A DNA stretch of 46,567 nt from a virus, in the IMG/VR virus record IMGVR_UViG_3300042321_001593, positions 1 to 46,567 of that record. One strand, written 5' to 3'. Of this stretch, positions 30,044-39,205 are shown one piece after another (the stretch's first letter is position 1; the number at the start of each line of letters is the position of its first letter). The notes under the pieces are model-generated. The model was not told the origin of the DNA. It did no database searches and saw only the letters and a list, made by a program, of their open reading frames with translations. Position numbers and translations under genes: made by a program.

Positions 30044-31250
30044 ACTGCCCGCCGCCAGCGATCCGTCGTTCACCGTGGCAACGGTGCCGATCGGGTCGGT
30101 GGTGCCTTATGTGCGAAATCCCCGCAAAAATACCGCCGCCATCGCCAAGGTCGCCGCATCGCTGCGCGAGTTCGGATGGCGCCAGCCGATCGTCGTCGAC
30201 GAGGCGCTCACTGTGATCGCGGGGCACACGCGCCTCGAAGCTGCGCGGTCGCTCGGGATGGCCGACGTTCCGGTTCACGTCGCAACCGGCATGAGCGCCG
30301 CGCAGATCAAGGCGTCCCGCATCGCCGACAATCGTGTCGCAGCCGAAGCCGAGTGGGATAACGACCTGCTCGCGATCGAGTTGATCGAGTTGAAAGACGA
30401 CGGCTGGGATCTGGCGCTGACCGGCTTCGACGCCGACGAGCTCACTGCGCTGCTCAACCCGCCGAGCGCGATCGTCGAGGATGCGGACCTCGATGCTGTG
30501 CCAGAAGCCCCGAAGGAGCCGATTACGAAGCTCGGGGACCGTATCACGCTCGGCCGGCATACGCTCATCTGCGGTGACAGCACCGACTCAGGCGCGTGGG
30601 ATGCGCTGCTGGCAGGGCGGCAGGCGGGCATGGTGTGGACCGATCCGCCGTATGGGGTGAGCTATGTCGGCAAGACGAAGGACGCCCTCACCATCGAGAA
30701 CGACTCCCTCGACGCCGATGGGCTGCGCGACTTCCTGCGCGCCGCGCTCTCGCTCGCGTGGGCGAACACCCGCGCTGGCGGTGCGTGGTATGTAGCGGCC
30801 CCGCCGGGGCCGCTATTCCTGCCGTTTGCCACGGTACTCTTCGATCTTGAAGTGTGGCGACAGACGCTCGTATGGGCAAAGGACTCGCTGGTGCTTGGGC
30901 GCTCCGATTACCACTATCGCCACGAGGCGATCTTCTACGGGTGGAAGGAGGGCGCCGCCCATACGTGGGAAACCGACCGCAAGCAAACGACAGTCCTTGA
31001 GTTCCCCAGGCCAAAGGCGAATCGCGAGCACCCGACGATGAAGCCGGTTGACTTGATCCGCTACTGCCTGACCAACAGCAGCACGGTCGCCGACCTCATC
31101 GTCGACCCGTTCGGCGGCTCGGGCTCCACGCTGCTCGCCGCCGAAGCGTGCGGTCGTTCGGCGGCGCTGATTGAACTGTCCCCGACGTACTGCGATGTGA
31201 TCGTCAAGCGATGGGAGAACGCCACCGGCCTGCAGGCGGTGCGCCCGTGA
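30033..31250 (+). CDS. ParB-like domain / DNA methyltransferase fusion (405 aa)
   Basis: ATG 30033. Residues about 16-110 form a ParB/Srx-like domain ('NTAAIAKVAASLREFGWRQP', 'VIAGHTRLEAARSLG', 'RIADNRVAAEAEWDND'). Residues 170-405 are an N6-adenine or N4-cytosine methyltransferase: catalytic DPPY at 204-207 and, later, SAM-binding 'DPFGGSGSTLLAAEACGRSA'. The catalytic motif comes before the SAM motif, the beta-type order. No restriction enzyme gene is visible, so it is an orphan enzyme that may protect phage DNA from host restriction. Confidence 0.88.
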   Translation: MPRKLPAASDPSFTVATVPIGSVVPYVRNPRKNTAAIAKVAASLREFGWRQPIVVDEALTVIAGHTRLEAARSLGMADVPVHVATGMSAAQIKASRIADNRVAAEAEWDNDLLAIELIELKDDGWDLALTGFDADELTALLNPPSAIVEDADLDAVPEAPKEPITKLGDRITLGRHTLICGDSTDSGAWDALLAGRQAGMVWTDPPYGVSYVGKTKDALTIENDSLDADGLRDFLRAALSLAWANTRAGGAWYVAAPPGPLFLPFATVLFDLEVWRQTLVWAKDSLVLGRSDYHYRHEAIFYGWKEGAAHTWETDRKQTTVLEFPRPKANREHPTMKPVDLIRYCLTNSSTVADLIVDPFGGSGSTLLAAEACGRSAALIELSPTYCDVIVKRWENATGLQAVRP

Positions 31251-31624
31251 CGCCTCGCGTCGTGAAGGAACGCCCAGGCCGGCAGAAGCCGCTCGATATG
31301 AAGGTGGTCGAGGGCATGGCGTCAGTCGGCGCGACGAACGTCGAGATTGCTGACTTCCTCGGCGTATCAGAAGCGCTGGTTCGGAAGCGTGGCGCGGTCA
31401 TACTCGCCAAGGCGCGCGCTTCGCTGCGGATGCGCTTGCGGCAGGCGCAGATCAAAACGGCGATGGCCGGGAACCCCGCTATGCAGATCTGGCTCGGCAA
31501 GCAGATGCTCGGGCAGGTCGAGAAGCACGAGGTGAGCGGCACGGAAGGCGGGCACCCGATCGAGCTTGGTCTCAAGGTGATCCACGAGGTGATCGACCCG
31601 ATGCCGACCGAGCAGCAGGGCTAG
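31247..31624 (+). CDS. terS: Terminase small subunit (125 aa)
   Basis: GTG 31247 is coupled to the methyltransferase. 'TNVEIADFLGVSEALVRKRG' is a helix-turn-helix for pac or cos recognition, and 'AMAGNPAMQIWLGKQMLGQV' is the usual oligomerisation helix of phage small terminases. It lies directly upstream of the large subunit with a one-base overlap. Length is typical. Confidence 0.85.
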   Translation: MTPRVVKERPGRQKPLDMKVVEGMASVGATNVEIADFLGVSEALVRKRGAVILAKARASLRMRLRQAQIKTAMAGNPAMQIWLGKQMLGQVEKHEVSGTEGGHPIELGLKVIHEVIDPMPTEQQG

Positions 31625-32883
31625 TGCTCACCTTCCGACGGAGAGTTCCGCGTTGGGCGCGCCCGCTGCAGCGCGCGATGCGCTACAAAGGCGCCAGCGG
31701 CGGCCGTGGCTCGGGCAAGTCGCATTTCTTCGCCGAGGAAGCGGTCGAGCGCATGGTCTGCGATCCGGCGCTGCGCGTCGTGTGCATCCGCGAGGTGCAG
31801 CGCTCGCTCAAGTTCTCGGCGAAGGCGCTGGTCGAGGCGAAGATCCGCGAACTCGGCGTCGCGTCACTGTTCCTGGTGCTCACGACCGAGATCCGGCGCC
31901 TCGGCGGCAGCGGCGTGATGATCTTCGAGGGGATGCAGGACCACACGTCCGACTCGATCAAGTCGCTTGAAGGGTTCGGGATCGCATGGGTCGAGGAAGC
32001 GCAGAGCATCTCGCAGCGCTCGCTCGACCTGCTGCTGCCGACGATCCGCGCGGAAGGGTCCGAGATCTGGTTCAGCTGGAACCCCTACAAGAAGACCGAC
32101 CCCGTCGACCAGCTGTTCGCGAAGGGGCTCGACGGCTCCATTCGCGTGCACACGACGTACCGCGACAACCCGTTCCTACCGTCGACGTTGCGCGACGAGG
32201 CGCGGCGGCTCAAGGAAGCCGACCCCGAGAAGTATGAGCACGTCTGGGGCGGCGCGTACGACCTCGGCGGCAAGGGCCGCGTGTATGCGAAGTTCGTCGA
32301 CAAGCCGTTCCCCGAGGGCAACGTCGACGCGTCAGTCTGCGACTTGGGCGGCGAGCTGCTCGTGGGGCAGGACTTTAACATCAATCCGATGGCGTCGATC
32401 CTCGCCGTTCGCGCGGTCGACGAGTGTCACGTGCTCGACGCGCTGCTCGTGTCGACGTCGAATACCGAAGAAGTCTGCCAAGAGATCAGCGAGCGATTCC
32501 CGCGGCGTCGCGTCGTGTTCTGCCCTGATCCGGCGGGCAACGCGCGGCACACGAACGCCAAGGCCGGGCAGACCGATTTCACGATCATCCGCTCGTTCGG
32601 ATTCGAGGTCCGCGCCCCGTCGGCGCATCCGCCCGTGGTCGACCGCGTCAACAACGTGAACATGATGCTGTTCGACGGGCATCGGCGCCGACTGCGGATT
32701 CACCCGAGGGCCTCGCACCTCATCGAATCGTTCGGCGGGCAGGTCTACAAGGCCGACACGAACATTCCCGACAAGTCGGGGGGCTACGACCACCCGAACG
32801 ACGCCGTCGGCTATCTGTGCTGGCAGGAGTTCAACCTGCTGCACGACACGCGCGCCTCTGTCTCCTCTTTCGCCATCGGTTGA
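31624..32883 (+). CDS. terL: Terminase large subunit (419 aa)
   Basis: GTG 31624 shares a base with the terS stop (TAG). Walker A is 'GGRGSGKS' near residues 26-33, Walker B is 'GIAWVEEAQSIS' near 120-131, with coupling and arginine segments in between ('LPTIRAEGSEIWFSWNPYKK'). The nuclease half begins near 'LLVGQDFNINPMASILAV' with the metal-binding Asp and ends with 'GGYDHPNDAVGYL'. This is the PBSX/ headful-type architecture. Packages DNA into the procapsid through the portal. Confidence 0.93.
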   Translation: MLTFRRRVPRWARPLQRAMRYKGASGGRGSGKSHFFAEEAVERMVCDPALRVVCIREVQRSLKFSAKALVEAKIRELGVASLFLVLTTEIRRLGGSGVMIFEGMQDHTSDSIKSLEGFGIAWVEEAQSISQRSLDLLLPTIRAEGSEIWFSWNPYKKTDPVDQLFAKGLDGSIRVHTTYRDNPFLPSTLRDEARRLKEADPEKYEHVWGGAYDLGGKGRVYAKFVDKPFPEGNVDASVCDLGGELLVGQDFNINPMASILAVRAVDECHVLDALLVSTSNTEEVCQEISERFPRRRVVFCPDPAGNARHTNAKAGQTDFTIIRSFGFEVRAPSAHPPVVDRVNNVNMMLFDGHRRRLRIHPRASHLIESFGGQVYKADTNIPDKSGGYDHPNDAVGYLCWQEFNLLHDTRASVSSFAIG

Positions 32884-32885
32884 CC

Positions 32886-34505
32886 ATGCCAGACACTCCC
32901 GTCCCAGTGATCCCCGGCAACGCGCCAGCCGCGGCCCGTCCCGACTTCAAGCGGCCGGAATACGTCGACTTGCAGCCCGCGCGGCGGCTGTCGCGCGCGA
33001 TGATGAGCGGCACGCGCGCTGTCCGTGCGCTCGGCACCGAGGCGCTGCCCAAGTGGCCCGCCGAAGAGCCCGCGTTCTATCGGCTGCGGGCCAAGATCGC
33101 GCAGGTCACGCGCTACACCGCCCGCACCGTCGAAGCCGTCGTCGGCATGGTGGTCGGGACGCCGCCGACGCTTGCCGATGGCACCGACGCGCGCATCGTC
33201 GCCGATGCCGAGGACATCGATCGGCGCGGGACGCACTTCGACGTGTTCGCGCGCGATCTCACGCAGGAGGCCATCGTCGGCGGGCTGGCGGGGATTCTGG
33301 TGGACGCGCCGCCGGTCCCCGAGGGCATCCGTCTCACGCTGGAGAACGAGCAGCGCATGGGGCTCCGGCCGTATTGGGTGCTCGTGACGGCGGAACAGCT
33401 CGTGTCCTGGGTGACCGAGTCGCCGGATTGGAGCCGGATCATGGCGGATTACGCGAGCGGGGCGCTTCGGGACGAGGATGTTGCGCGCCTCAGCACGCAG
33501 CAGATCGTGCGGCAGGTCGTGATCGCCGAGGTGACCAACGTGCGCGCGGGGGAGTTCGGCGTCGTGGCGCGGGATCGGTACCGCGTGCTCATGCTGACAG
33601 ATCAGGGCGTCCGCTTCCGCGTGTGGGAGCACGTGCCCGCGCTCGACGGGGCGGCCGAGCACTTCCGGCTGGTCAACGAGGGCGCGATGCTCGGCGCCGG
33701 CCGCCGTGAGCTGCCCGCCATCCCGCTCGCCCTCGCGTACCCGAAGCGGCCGGCGGCGCCGTTCGTGAGTGAACCGGCCTCGCTGGCGATTGCCGAGCTC
33801 AACCTCGACCATCACCAGATCACCACGGATCGCCGGTACCTCATCAAGCACACGCACTCGCCGACGCTGTACCTGTTCGGCGTGGATGCCGAGCGCGACG
33901 AGACCGGCCAAGAGAAGCCGATCCGCGTCGGCCCGAACAGCCTGATCCGCAGCCGCAACGCCGACGCGAAGATCGGGTATGCCGCGGCGTCGCCGGATGC
34001 GCTGGCCGCGTCGAAGGAAGAGCGGGACGAGATCGTCCGGCAGATCGCCGCCCTCGGAATGTCGTTCCTTGCCAAGGATCGGCAGAGCGGCGGGACGGAG
34101 ACCGCCAAGGGGCGCGGGCTGGATCTGGCGGCCGAGAACGCCACGCACGCCACGATTTCGCGCGGCGTGCAGGATGCGCTGGAACAGGCGCTCATGTTCC
34201 ACGGCCTCTACCGCGACTGCCCTGCCCCGTCGGTCGAGATGCACGCGGCCTACGCCGCCCCCGAGGTCGACCCGCAGATGGCGGGCGTGCTGTGGCAGGC
34301 GGTGATCGCCGACAAGCTCGACGTCGATACCTGGCTAGCGTTCCTGCGGACGGGCAAGGTGCCGGAGTCGTTCAATTACGCCGACTACGCGGCGGATCTG
34401 GCGGCGGCTGGGGCGGCGGATCGGGAGGCCGAGGACGAGGCCGCCCGGCAGCTTGCAGGGGAAGGCGGCGCCGACCCCGGTGACAATCTGGACCCGGCGG
34501 CCTAG
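32886..34505 (+). CDS. Portal protein, DUF4055-like (539 aa)
   Basis: ATG 32886. 'FYRLRAKIAQVTRYTARTVE' and 'VVGMVVGTPPTLADG' open a DUF4055-type portal, followed by 'RDLTQEAIVGGLAGILVDAP', 'PYWVLVTAEQLVSWVTES' and a C-terminal helical crown (residues 360-440). Neighbouring terminase and head genes confirm the role. Forms the dodecameric DNA entry ring of the capsid. Confidence 0.85.
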   Translation: MPDTPVPVIPGNAPAAARPDFKRPEYVDLQPARRLSRAMMSGTRAVRALGTEALPKWPAEEPAFYRLRAKIAQVTRYTARTVEAVVGMVVGTPPTLADGTDARIVADAEDIDRRGTHFDVFARDLTQEAIVGGLAGILVDAPPVPEGIRLTLENEQRMGLRPYWVLVTAEQLVSWVTESPDWSRIMADYASGALRDEDVARLSTQQIVRQVVIAEVTNVRAGEFGVVARDRYRVLMLTDQGVRFRVWEHVPALDGAAEHFRLVNEGAMLGAGRRELPAIPLALAYPKRPAAPFVSEPASLAIAELNLDHHQITTDRRYLIKHTHSPTLYLFGVDAERDETGQEKPIRVGPNSLIRSRNADAKIGYAAASPDALAASKEERDEIVRQIAALGMSFLAKDRQSGGTETAKGRGLDLAAENATHATISRGVQDALEQALMFHGLYRDCPAPSVEMHAAYAAPEVDPQMAGVLWQAVIADKLDVDTWLAFLRTGKVPESFNYADYAADLAAAGAADREAEDEAARQLAGEGGADPGDNLDPAA

Positions 34506-34514
34506 TATGTCCCT

Positions 34515-34703
34515 ATGCACCGCCCCGAAGACGTCCAACGGACGCACGCAGTCGAAACCCTCGGCGGCCTGGCGCGCGAGATGGCGCATCCGGTCGCGGT
34601 GTTCTATCGGGCGCTCCGGGACGAAGGGGTCGAGCGCGACGACGCACGGGCGCTCACGGGCGAGTTCATCGCGCACTTGCTGGGGCAGATTCCGAAGCCG
34701 TAG
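34515..34703 (+). CDS. Small helical protein (62 aa)
   Basis: ATG 34515 sits between portal and head-morphogenesis genes with short gaps. 'THAVETLGGLAREMAHPVAV' and 'RDDARALTGEFIAHLLGQIP' form two helices. Possibly an accessory of the portal; unknown. Confidence 0.6.
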   Translation: MHRPEDVQRTHAVETLGGLAREMAHPVAVFYRALRDEGVERDDARALTGEFIAHLLGQIPKP

Positions 34704-34715
34704 CGCGCAGGAAAC

Positions 34716-35723
34716 ATGACCCCTGCCGAACGCGACCAGGTCCGCCTGCAGGAACTCGCCGCGCAGCTCGAACCAACGCTCCGTGCGGCGTTCCTGCGGT
34801 TCCTCAACAGCCTCAGACCGGACCAGCTCCCGGGGCTCATTGCGCGGCTCGAAGCCGGCGACGTGGCGGCCGTGGTCGACCTGATCTTCGGGACGGCGGC
34901 GGTGACGTCAGCGACGGCGGCGCTCCGGTCGACGTTCGCCGAAACCATGTTGCGGCTCGTGCGCACCCGCGCCCGCGATCTGTCGGCGACGCTCCGGCTG
35001 ACGGTCGAAGCGCCGGTCTTCTCGCCGACGCTGATCCAAGCCGTGCGCCGCTGGGAAGACGATGCGTTTCGGCGGGTGCTTGAGGATACCCGCGCCGGGC
35101 TGCGCGAGACGATCGCGGCGGAACTCGCGCGCGGCATCGGACCGCGGCAGGTCGCCGTCGCCCTGAAGAGCGACGTGTCGCTCGCGGGGCTGACGGCGTA
35201 CGATGCCAAGATCGTGCAGAGCTTCCGCGCGGCGCTTGAGGAAGGGCGCGTCAAGGATGCCCTCGGCCGTGCGCTGCGGGATAAGCGGTTCGACAAGGCG
35301 CTCACCGGCAAGTCGCTCACGCCCGCGCAGATCGAGAAGATGGTCGCCGCGTATCGGCGCAAGCTGGTAGCCTTCCGCGCCGACACGTTCGCGCGCACGG
35401 CTGCCATACAGGCCGCCAACGAGGCGTCGTCCGAAAGCTGGCGCGCGGCCGTGGCGCAGGGCGCGATTCCGGCGGCCGAGGTGAAGCGGTACTGGATCGT
35501 CGCGCAGGACGAGCGGTTGTGCAAACTCTGTGAGCCGATCCCGCGAATGAACCCCGATGGCGTCGCGTTGGATGGGACGTTCATGACGCCGGTCGGGCCT
35601 CGCATGACGGCGCCCGTTCATCCGTCGTGCCGGTGCAGCGTATACCTGAGACGCGAACGCGCCGGCGTCATCCGCGCCCCCCAGCCGGGTACGACCCGGC
35701 TCATTCTTCCTCGAGCCTCATGA
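34716..35723 (+). CDS. Head morphogenesis protein, SPP1 gp7/Mu F-like (335 aa)
   Basis: ATG 34716. The C-terminal motif is characteristic: 'YWIVAQDERLCKLCEPIPRM' with Cys-x2-Cys, followed by 'PVHPSCRCSVYL'. The rest is helical. In SPP1 the family member is a minor head protein bound to the portal. The placement after the portal and before the scaffold agrees. Confidence 0.85.
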   Translation: MTPAERDQVRLQELAAQLEPTLRAAFLRFLNSLRPDQLPGLIARLEAGDVAAVVDLIFGTAAVTSATAALRSTFAETMLRLVRTRARDLSATLRLTVEAPVFSPTLIQAVRRWEDDAFRRVLEDTRAGLRETIAAELARGIGPRQVAVALKSDVSLAGLTAYDAKIVQSFRAALEEGRVKDALGRALRDKRFDKALTGKSLTPAQIEKMVAAYRRKLVAFRADTFARTAAIQAANEASSESWRAAVAQGAIPAAEVKRYWIVAQDERLCKLCEPIPRMNPDGVALDGTFMTPVGPRMTAPVHPSCRCSVYLRRERAGVIRAPQPGTTRLILPRAS

Positions 35724-35965
35724 CCATGACCGAGCACGCCTTCGATCCGATCCCTGACGAGCAGGCCGAGCCTGACGCGGCGGTTGCAGTCGCCCCCAAT
35801 GCCACCGTGACCGTCAAGCAGCTGCGCGACGCCATCAAGTCTGGGCGCTGGGCCGACGACGAGCCCACGACCGAACTCTGGCTCAACACGTCGTTCCTGC
35901 CGGCAGGACGCGAGGCGTCCGAACTGATCGTCGAGCTGACAGCGCACGGCATCGCGTGTCGCTGA
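35720..35965 (+). CDS. Small acidic head-region protein (81 aa)
   Basis: ATG 35720, coupled upstream. An acidic start (MTMTEHAFDPIPDEQAEPDA) leads to 'TVKQLRDAIKSGRWADDEPT' and a short helix. No family recognised. It is followed by a hairpin, marking the end of this part of the operon. Confidence 0.6.
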   Translation: MTMTEHAFDPIPDEQAEPDAAVAVAPNATVTVKQLRDAIKSGRWADDEPTTELWLNTSFLPAGREASELIVELTAHGIACR

Positions 35966-35986
35966 CGGGGGCCGCTGTGGTCCCCG
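35966..35986 (+). terminator. GC-rich hairpin, same stem as 5203-5223
   Basis: CGGGGGCC, loop GCTGT, GGTCCCCG: identical stem to 5203-5223. It lies right after the stop at 35965, before the scaffold gene. A second hairpin GCGCGT-gaaga-ACGCGC follows at 36011-36027. No T run, so it may act as a processing or pause site between expression levels. Confidence 0.5.
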
Positions 35987-36064
35987 CTCTGGCCTCAGTC
36001 GCATTGGTTCGCGCGTGAAGAACGCGCACTGTTCGGCATCACCATCAACCCCTGAGGGGACACG

Positions 36065-36790
36065 ATGTCGCTCAAGATGTTCGAGTCACGAGATGCGGTG
36101 CCGGACTCGCTGCGCGAATCCGCCATCGAGACGAAAGACGGCAAGTGGGCTGTCGCCGATGTCGAGGGCTTGAAGTCCTCGCAGACGCGGCTGCTCGACG
36201 AGAAGAAGAAGCTCCAGGACGAATACGAGAGCATGAAGCGCTCGCTTGGTGGCCTCTCGCCGGAGCAGATCGCGAAGTACCGCGAGGATATGCAGCGCCT
36301 CGAAGATGACGCCGCGCGCAAGGCCGGCGACTTTGACAAGCTGCTCGAAAAGCGCATCGGGGAGACCCGCGCCGACTACGAGAAGCGCCTCGGTGACGCG
36401 GAGCAGTACAAGACGAAGTATGTCGACCGCGAGATCGAGTTCGCGATTCGCGACGCGGCCATCAAGGCAGGGGTGCCGCAGGAAGACCTGCCGTACGTGG
36501 TGGACCTGCACAAGGGGCGCCGCGTGCGCTACGACGAGAAGTCGGGCAAGCCCGTCGTGTACGACAAGGACGGCGATCCGACCGGCCTGACGGTGGAGAA
36601 GTTCTACGCCGATGTGTTCAAGGCCGAAGCGCCGAAGTTCTACGGACCCACGGGCGGCAGCGGCGGCGGCGCGTCCACCGGTGGCGGCGGGCGCGTGCCC
36701 GCGGGACAGGTCGCCGCGACCGATCAGGCAGGGTTCCTCTCGAACCTCGACAAGATCGCAAAGGGGCAGATCAAGGTCGCCACGACCTAA
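36065..36790 (+). CDS. Scaffold protein (241 aa)
   Basis: ATG 36065. Highly charged coiled-coil region ('LKSSQTRLLDEKKKLQDEYE', 'LEKRIGETRADYEKRLGDAE') followed by a Gly/Ser-rich stretch (GGSGGGASTGGGG) and a basic C-terminus ('LDKIAKGQIKVATT'), the usual design of scaffold proteins. It lies directly before the coat protein. Needed to assemble the procapsid and then removed. Confidence 0.8.
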   Translation: MSLKMFESRDAVPDSLRESAIETKDGKWAVADVEGLKSSQTRLLDEKKKLQDEYESMKRSLGGLSPEQIAKYREDMQRLEDDAARKAGDFDKLLEKRIGETRADYEKRLGDAEQYKTKYVDREIEFAIRDAAIKAGVPQEDLPYVVDLHKGRRVRYDEKSGKPVVYDKDGDPTGLTVEKFYADVFKAEAPKFYGPTGGSGGGASTGGGGRVPAGQVAATDQAGFLSNLDKIAKGQIKVATT

Positions 36791-36959
36791 CGTGGCCGCG
36801 TCGCGCTGAGCGCGGCGGGTAGGACGACAGTGCTGTAGGGCAGCGTCGCGCTGGGCGCGTGCTGATTCGCTCTCCCTCGGGAGGGTGCGTCTGTGCGCGT
36901 GCAGCGCGACGGCATTCGGCCATCGCACACGCGCGAACTCGATACTGAGGACTCGCTCG
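36791..36959 (+). promoter_or_regulatory. 169-base leader of the coat gene
   Basis: The gap has several GC-rich inverted repeats, for example CCCT-CGGG-AGGG at 36877-36888, but no clear promoter boxes. Its length, the second longest in the rightward operon, suggests extra control of the abundant coat protein, maybe an internal promoter or an mRNA processing site. Confidence 0.4.
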
Positions 36960-38114
36960 ATGCCGAACCTATTTACCGATGTTGTCCCGATTCTCGTCGC
37001 ACAGGGCCTGCAGACCTTGCGCGCCGCGTGCGTCATGCCCCGCCTCGTCAACACGGATTACAGCAACACCCCCGCCAACCAGGGCGACGTGGTGAACCTG
37101 TACATCCCGTCCGCGCAGACCGTCACGGACGTTTCCGCGACGGCGGCGCCGTTTCAGGCGCCCGACGCGCAGCCCGTGCGCTCGCCCATCCCGCTCAACC
37201 GCTGGCGCCGGTCGGGGTTCTACCTGACCGACAAGGAGCAGGAAGAGATCGTCGGCGGCATCCAGTCCCGCCAGACGGCCGAAGCCGTGAAGGCGCTCGC
37301 GCAGGACATCAACGCGTTCATCTTCTCGCGGTACACCCGCGTCTTCGGCTTCGTCGGCACCGCCGGGACGACGCCGTTCGCGTCGGATGTCACGGGCGCC
37401 ACGAACGCCCGCGCTCAGCTCAACCGGCAGACGGTGCCGCTCGCGGATCGTCGTCTCGTGCTCGACGTGAACGCCGAAGCCAACGCGCTCGCGTTGCCGG
37501 CCTTCGCGCAGGCGCAGCAGATCGGCAGCGCCACGACGGTGATCGAAGGCACGCTCGGCCGCCGCTACGGCTTCGATGTGGCGATGGACCAGCAGGTCCC
37601 CACGCACGTCTCGACGGTGCTGACGGCGGGTGCCGCCACGGCGAACGGTGTGCAGGCCGTAAACGCCGGTTCCAGCGACGGCGGCCGGACGGGGACGGTG
37701 TCGATCGCCAAGGCGACCAACACCTCGCCGCTCGTCGCGGGCGACATCATCTCGTTCGCGGGCGACCCGAACACGTACGTCGTGACGGCCAACACGACGC
37801 TGATCGTGGGGAACACCACGGTCCCGATCGCGCCGGCCCTGCAGGTCGCCAAGGCTGGCGGCGAAGCGGTGACGCTCCGCGCCTCGCACGTCGTCAACCT
37901 CGCGTTCCACCGCGACGCCTTCGGCTTCGTCTCGCGCCCGCTGCAGACCAGCAGCCAGAACGTCGCCGAGATGATGAGCGTCGCCGACCCCGTCTCGGGT
38001 GTGGCGCTGCGCCTCGAAGTCGTGCGCCAGAACAAGCAGACCCTCTTCGACTTCGACGTGCTCTACGGCGCCGCGTGCGTCCGTCCGGAGCTCGCCGTCC
38101 GTCTCGCGGGCTGA
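36960..38114 (+). CDS. Major capsid protein, P22 gp5-like (384 aa)
   Basis: ATG 36960 chosen over an upstream in-frame start because the protein then opens 'MPNLFTDVVPILVAQGLQTL', as in P22-type coat proteins. The features 'NQGDVVNLYIPSAQTVTDVS', 'LNRWRRSGFYLTDKEQEEIV' and 'DINAFIFSRYTRVFGFVGTA' follow the family order. A typical insertion domain lies around residues 210-300. The protein forms the icosahedral shell. Confidence 0.85.
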   Translation: MPNLFTDVVPILVAQGLQTLRAACVMPRLVNTDYSNTPANQGDVVNLYIPSAQTVTDVSATAAPFQAPDAQPVRSPIPLNRWRRSGFYLTDKEQEEIVGGIQSRQTAEAVKALAQDINAFIFSRYTRVFGFVGTAGTTPFASDVTGATNARAQLNRQTVPLADRRLVLDVNAEANALALPAFAQAQQIGSATTVIEGTLGRRYGFDVAMDQQVPTHVSTVLTAGAATANGVQAVNAGSSDGGRTGTVSIAKATNTSPLVAGDIISFAGDPNTYVVTANTTLIVGNTTVPIAPALQVAKAGGEAVTLRASHVVNLAFHRDAFGFVSRPLQTSSQNVAEMMSVADPVSGVALRLEVVRQNKQTLFDFDVLYGAACVRPELAVRLAG

Positions 38115-38124
38115 CCCTGATCGT

Positions 38125-38150
38125 CGGGGCGCGTCATCCGGCGCGCCCCG
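38125..38150 (+). terminator. Hairpin after the major capsid gene
   Basis: CGGGGCGCG (38125-38133) pairs perfectly with CGCGCCCCG (38142-38150), loop TCATCCGG; CTGTCCTCTCTCTC follows. A likely intrinsic or partial terminator separating the coat gene from the neck genes. Confidence 0.65.
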
Positions 38151-38174
38151 CTGTCCTCTCTCTCCGAGCCGCTC

Positions 38175-38342
38175 ATGTCTGACTTTACCCCTGCCCTCGT
38201 CACGCCGCAGCCGGCGCCCGCGACGCTCAAGATCGCCAGCGACGACACCGAGGCGGGCTTCATCATCATCAACGCGTCGGACTTCAATGCCGCGACGATG
38301 ACCGAGTACGTCGCCGAGCCCGCCAAGGCGAAGGCGAGGTAA
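38175..38342 (+). CDS. Short head-region protein (55 aa)
   Basis: ATG 38175, between the coat protein hairpin and the neck gene at 38346. It starts 'MSDFTPALVTPQPAPATLKI' and ends 'TEYVAEPAKAKAR'. Sequence has a beta-rich middle (SDDTEAGFIIINASDFNAAT). Below common size cut-offs, but the spacing fits. Small proteins after coat genes are often head decoration or structural. Confidence 0.6.
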   Translation: MSDFTPALVTPQPAPATLKIASDDTEAGFIIINASDFNAATMTEYVAEPAKAKAR

Positions 38343-38345
38343 CTC

Positions 38346-38843
38346 ATGCCGCTCACGCTGATCCCCGAGACCGGCGCCGGCCTCGCGAACGCCAACACGT
38401 TTGCGACGCGGGCGCAGGTCACGACGGCGCTCGAAGCGTCGCCGTTCGGGGACGCGTGGGCGGGCGTGGACGTCATCAAGCAGGACCAGTGTATTGCCGA
38501 AGCGTCGGCGGTGCTCACGCGCCTCAACTGGCTCGGGACGCGCACCATCGACGGACAGGCGCTGGCGTGGCCGCGCGCGTGGATGGAAACGCCCGACGGC
38601 TACGCGATCGCGTCGAATGTCATCCCGGCGTTCGTGCTCGATGCCACGGCACGGCTCGCGTTCTGGCTCTCGCAGCTCGGCGCGACGCCGTACAACGGCA
38701 ACGGGCTGAAGCCGGGAACGGAACTCGCGCTCCCTGGCGGCTTGCGTCTCACCCCCGACGGCGGCTTCACGATCCCGGCCGATGTCTTGGCGATCGTGCG
38801 GCCGTACCTGCAGCCCAACGGCCGCGTGGAGTGGGGCTCGTGA
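38346..38843 (+). CDS. DnaT-like head-tail connector (165 aa)
   Basis: ATG 38346, three bases after the previous stop. 'LIPETGAGLANANTFATRAQ' at the start, 'QDQCIAEASAVLTRLNWLGT' and 'QALAWPRAWMETPDGYAI' are the typical pattern of the phage family misnamed DnaT-like, known to work at the head-tail connector. It is the first neck gene. Confidence 0.75.
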   Translation: MPLTLIPETGAGLANANTFATRAQVTTALEASPFGDAWAGVDVIKQDQCIAEASAVLTRLNWLGTRTIDGQALAWPRAWMETPDGYAIASNVIPAFVLDATARLAFWLSQLGATPYNGNGLKPGTELALPGGLRLTPDGGFTIPADVLAIVRPYLQPNGRVEWGS

Positions 38844-39205
38844 GTCTTGATCTCGCGGCCATCACACAGAACGCCCTCGGCGCCGCCTCGAAGGCCGGCG
38901 TTACCGCGTCCTGCGTCATCACCCGCCCTGCCCCGCCGCCCAATCCACTCACCGGGACGCAGAGTGGCAGCGCGACGACGCAGACGGTCCGCGCCGTCCC
39001 GACCGATGCGCGTCGCCTGTTGCGGGCCAGTGACGCGGCGTGGGCGCAGTCTCGCGTCTCGCTGTTCGTCGCGTTTAACGATGTGACCTTCACGCCGCAG
39101 GTTGGCGATACGGCCACGTTCAACGGGGCGACGATGCGCGTGACCGTGGTCGATACGTACGCACCGGCGGGGGCGCCGATCGCGTTCCTGTTGGGGCTCG
39201 GCTGA
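38840..39205 (+). CDS. Neck/head-closure protein candidate (121 aa)
   Basis: GTG 38840, coupled. Predicted strands ('VTASCVITRPAPPPNPLTGT', 'VSLFVAFNDVTFTPQVGDTA') like the compact beta proteins that close the head. Identified by gene order between the connector and the HK97 gp10-like gene. Confidence 0.6.
   Translation: MSLDLAAITQNALGAASKAGVTASCVITRPAPPPNPLTGTQSGSATTQTVRAVPTDARRLLRASDAAWAQSRVSLFVAFNDVTFTPQVGDTATFNGATMRVTVVDTYAPAGAPIAFLLGLG

Noticed and set aside
32811-34244. 477-codon reverse-strand frame across the portal gene
   Set aside because: Opposite the recognisable portal, His/Arg-rich, no ribosome site; treated as a shadow.
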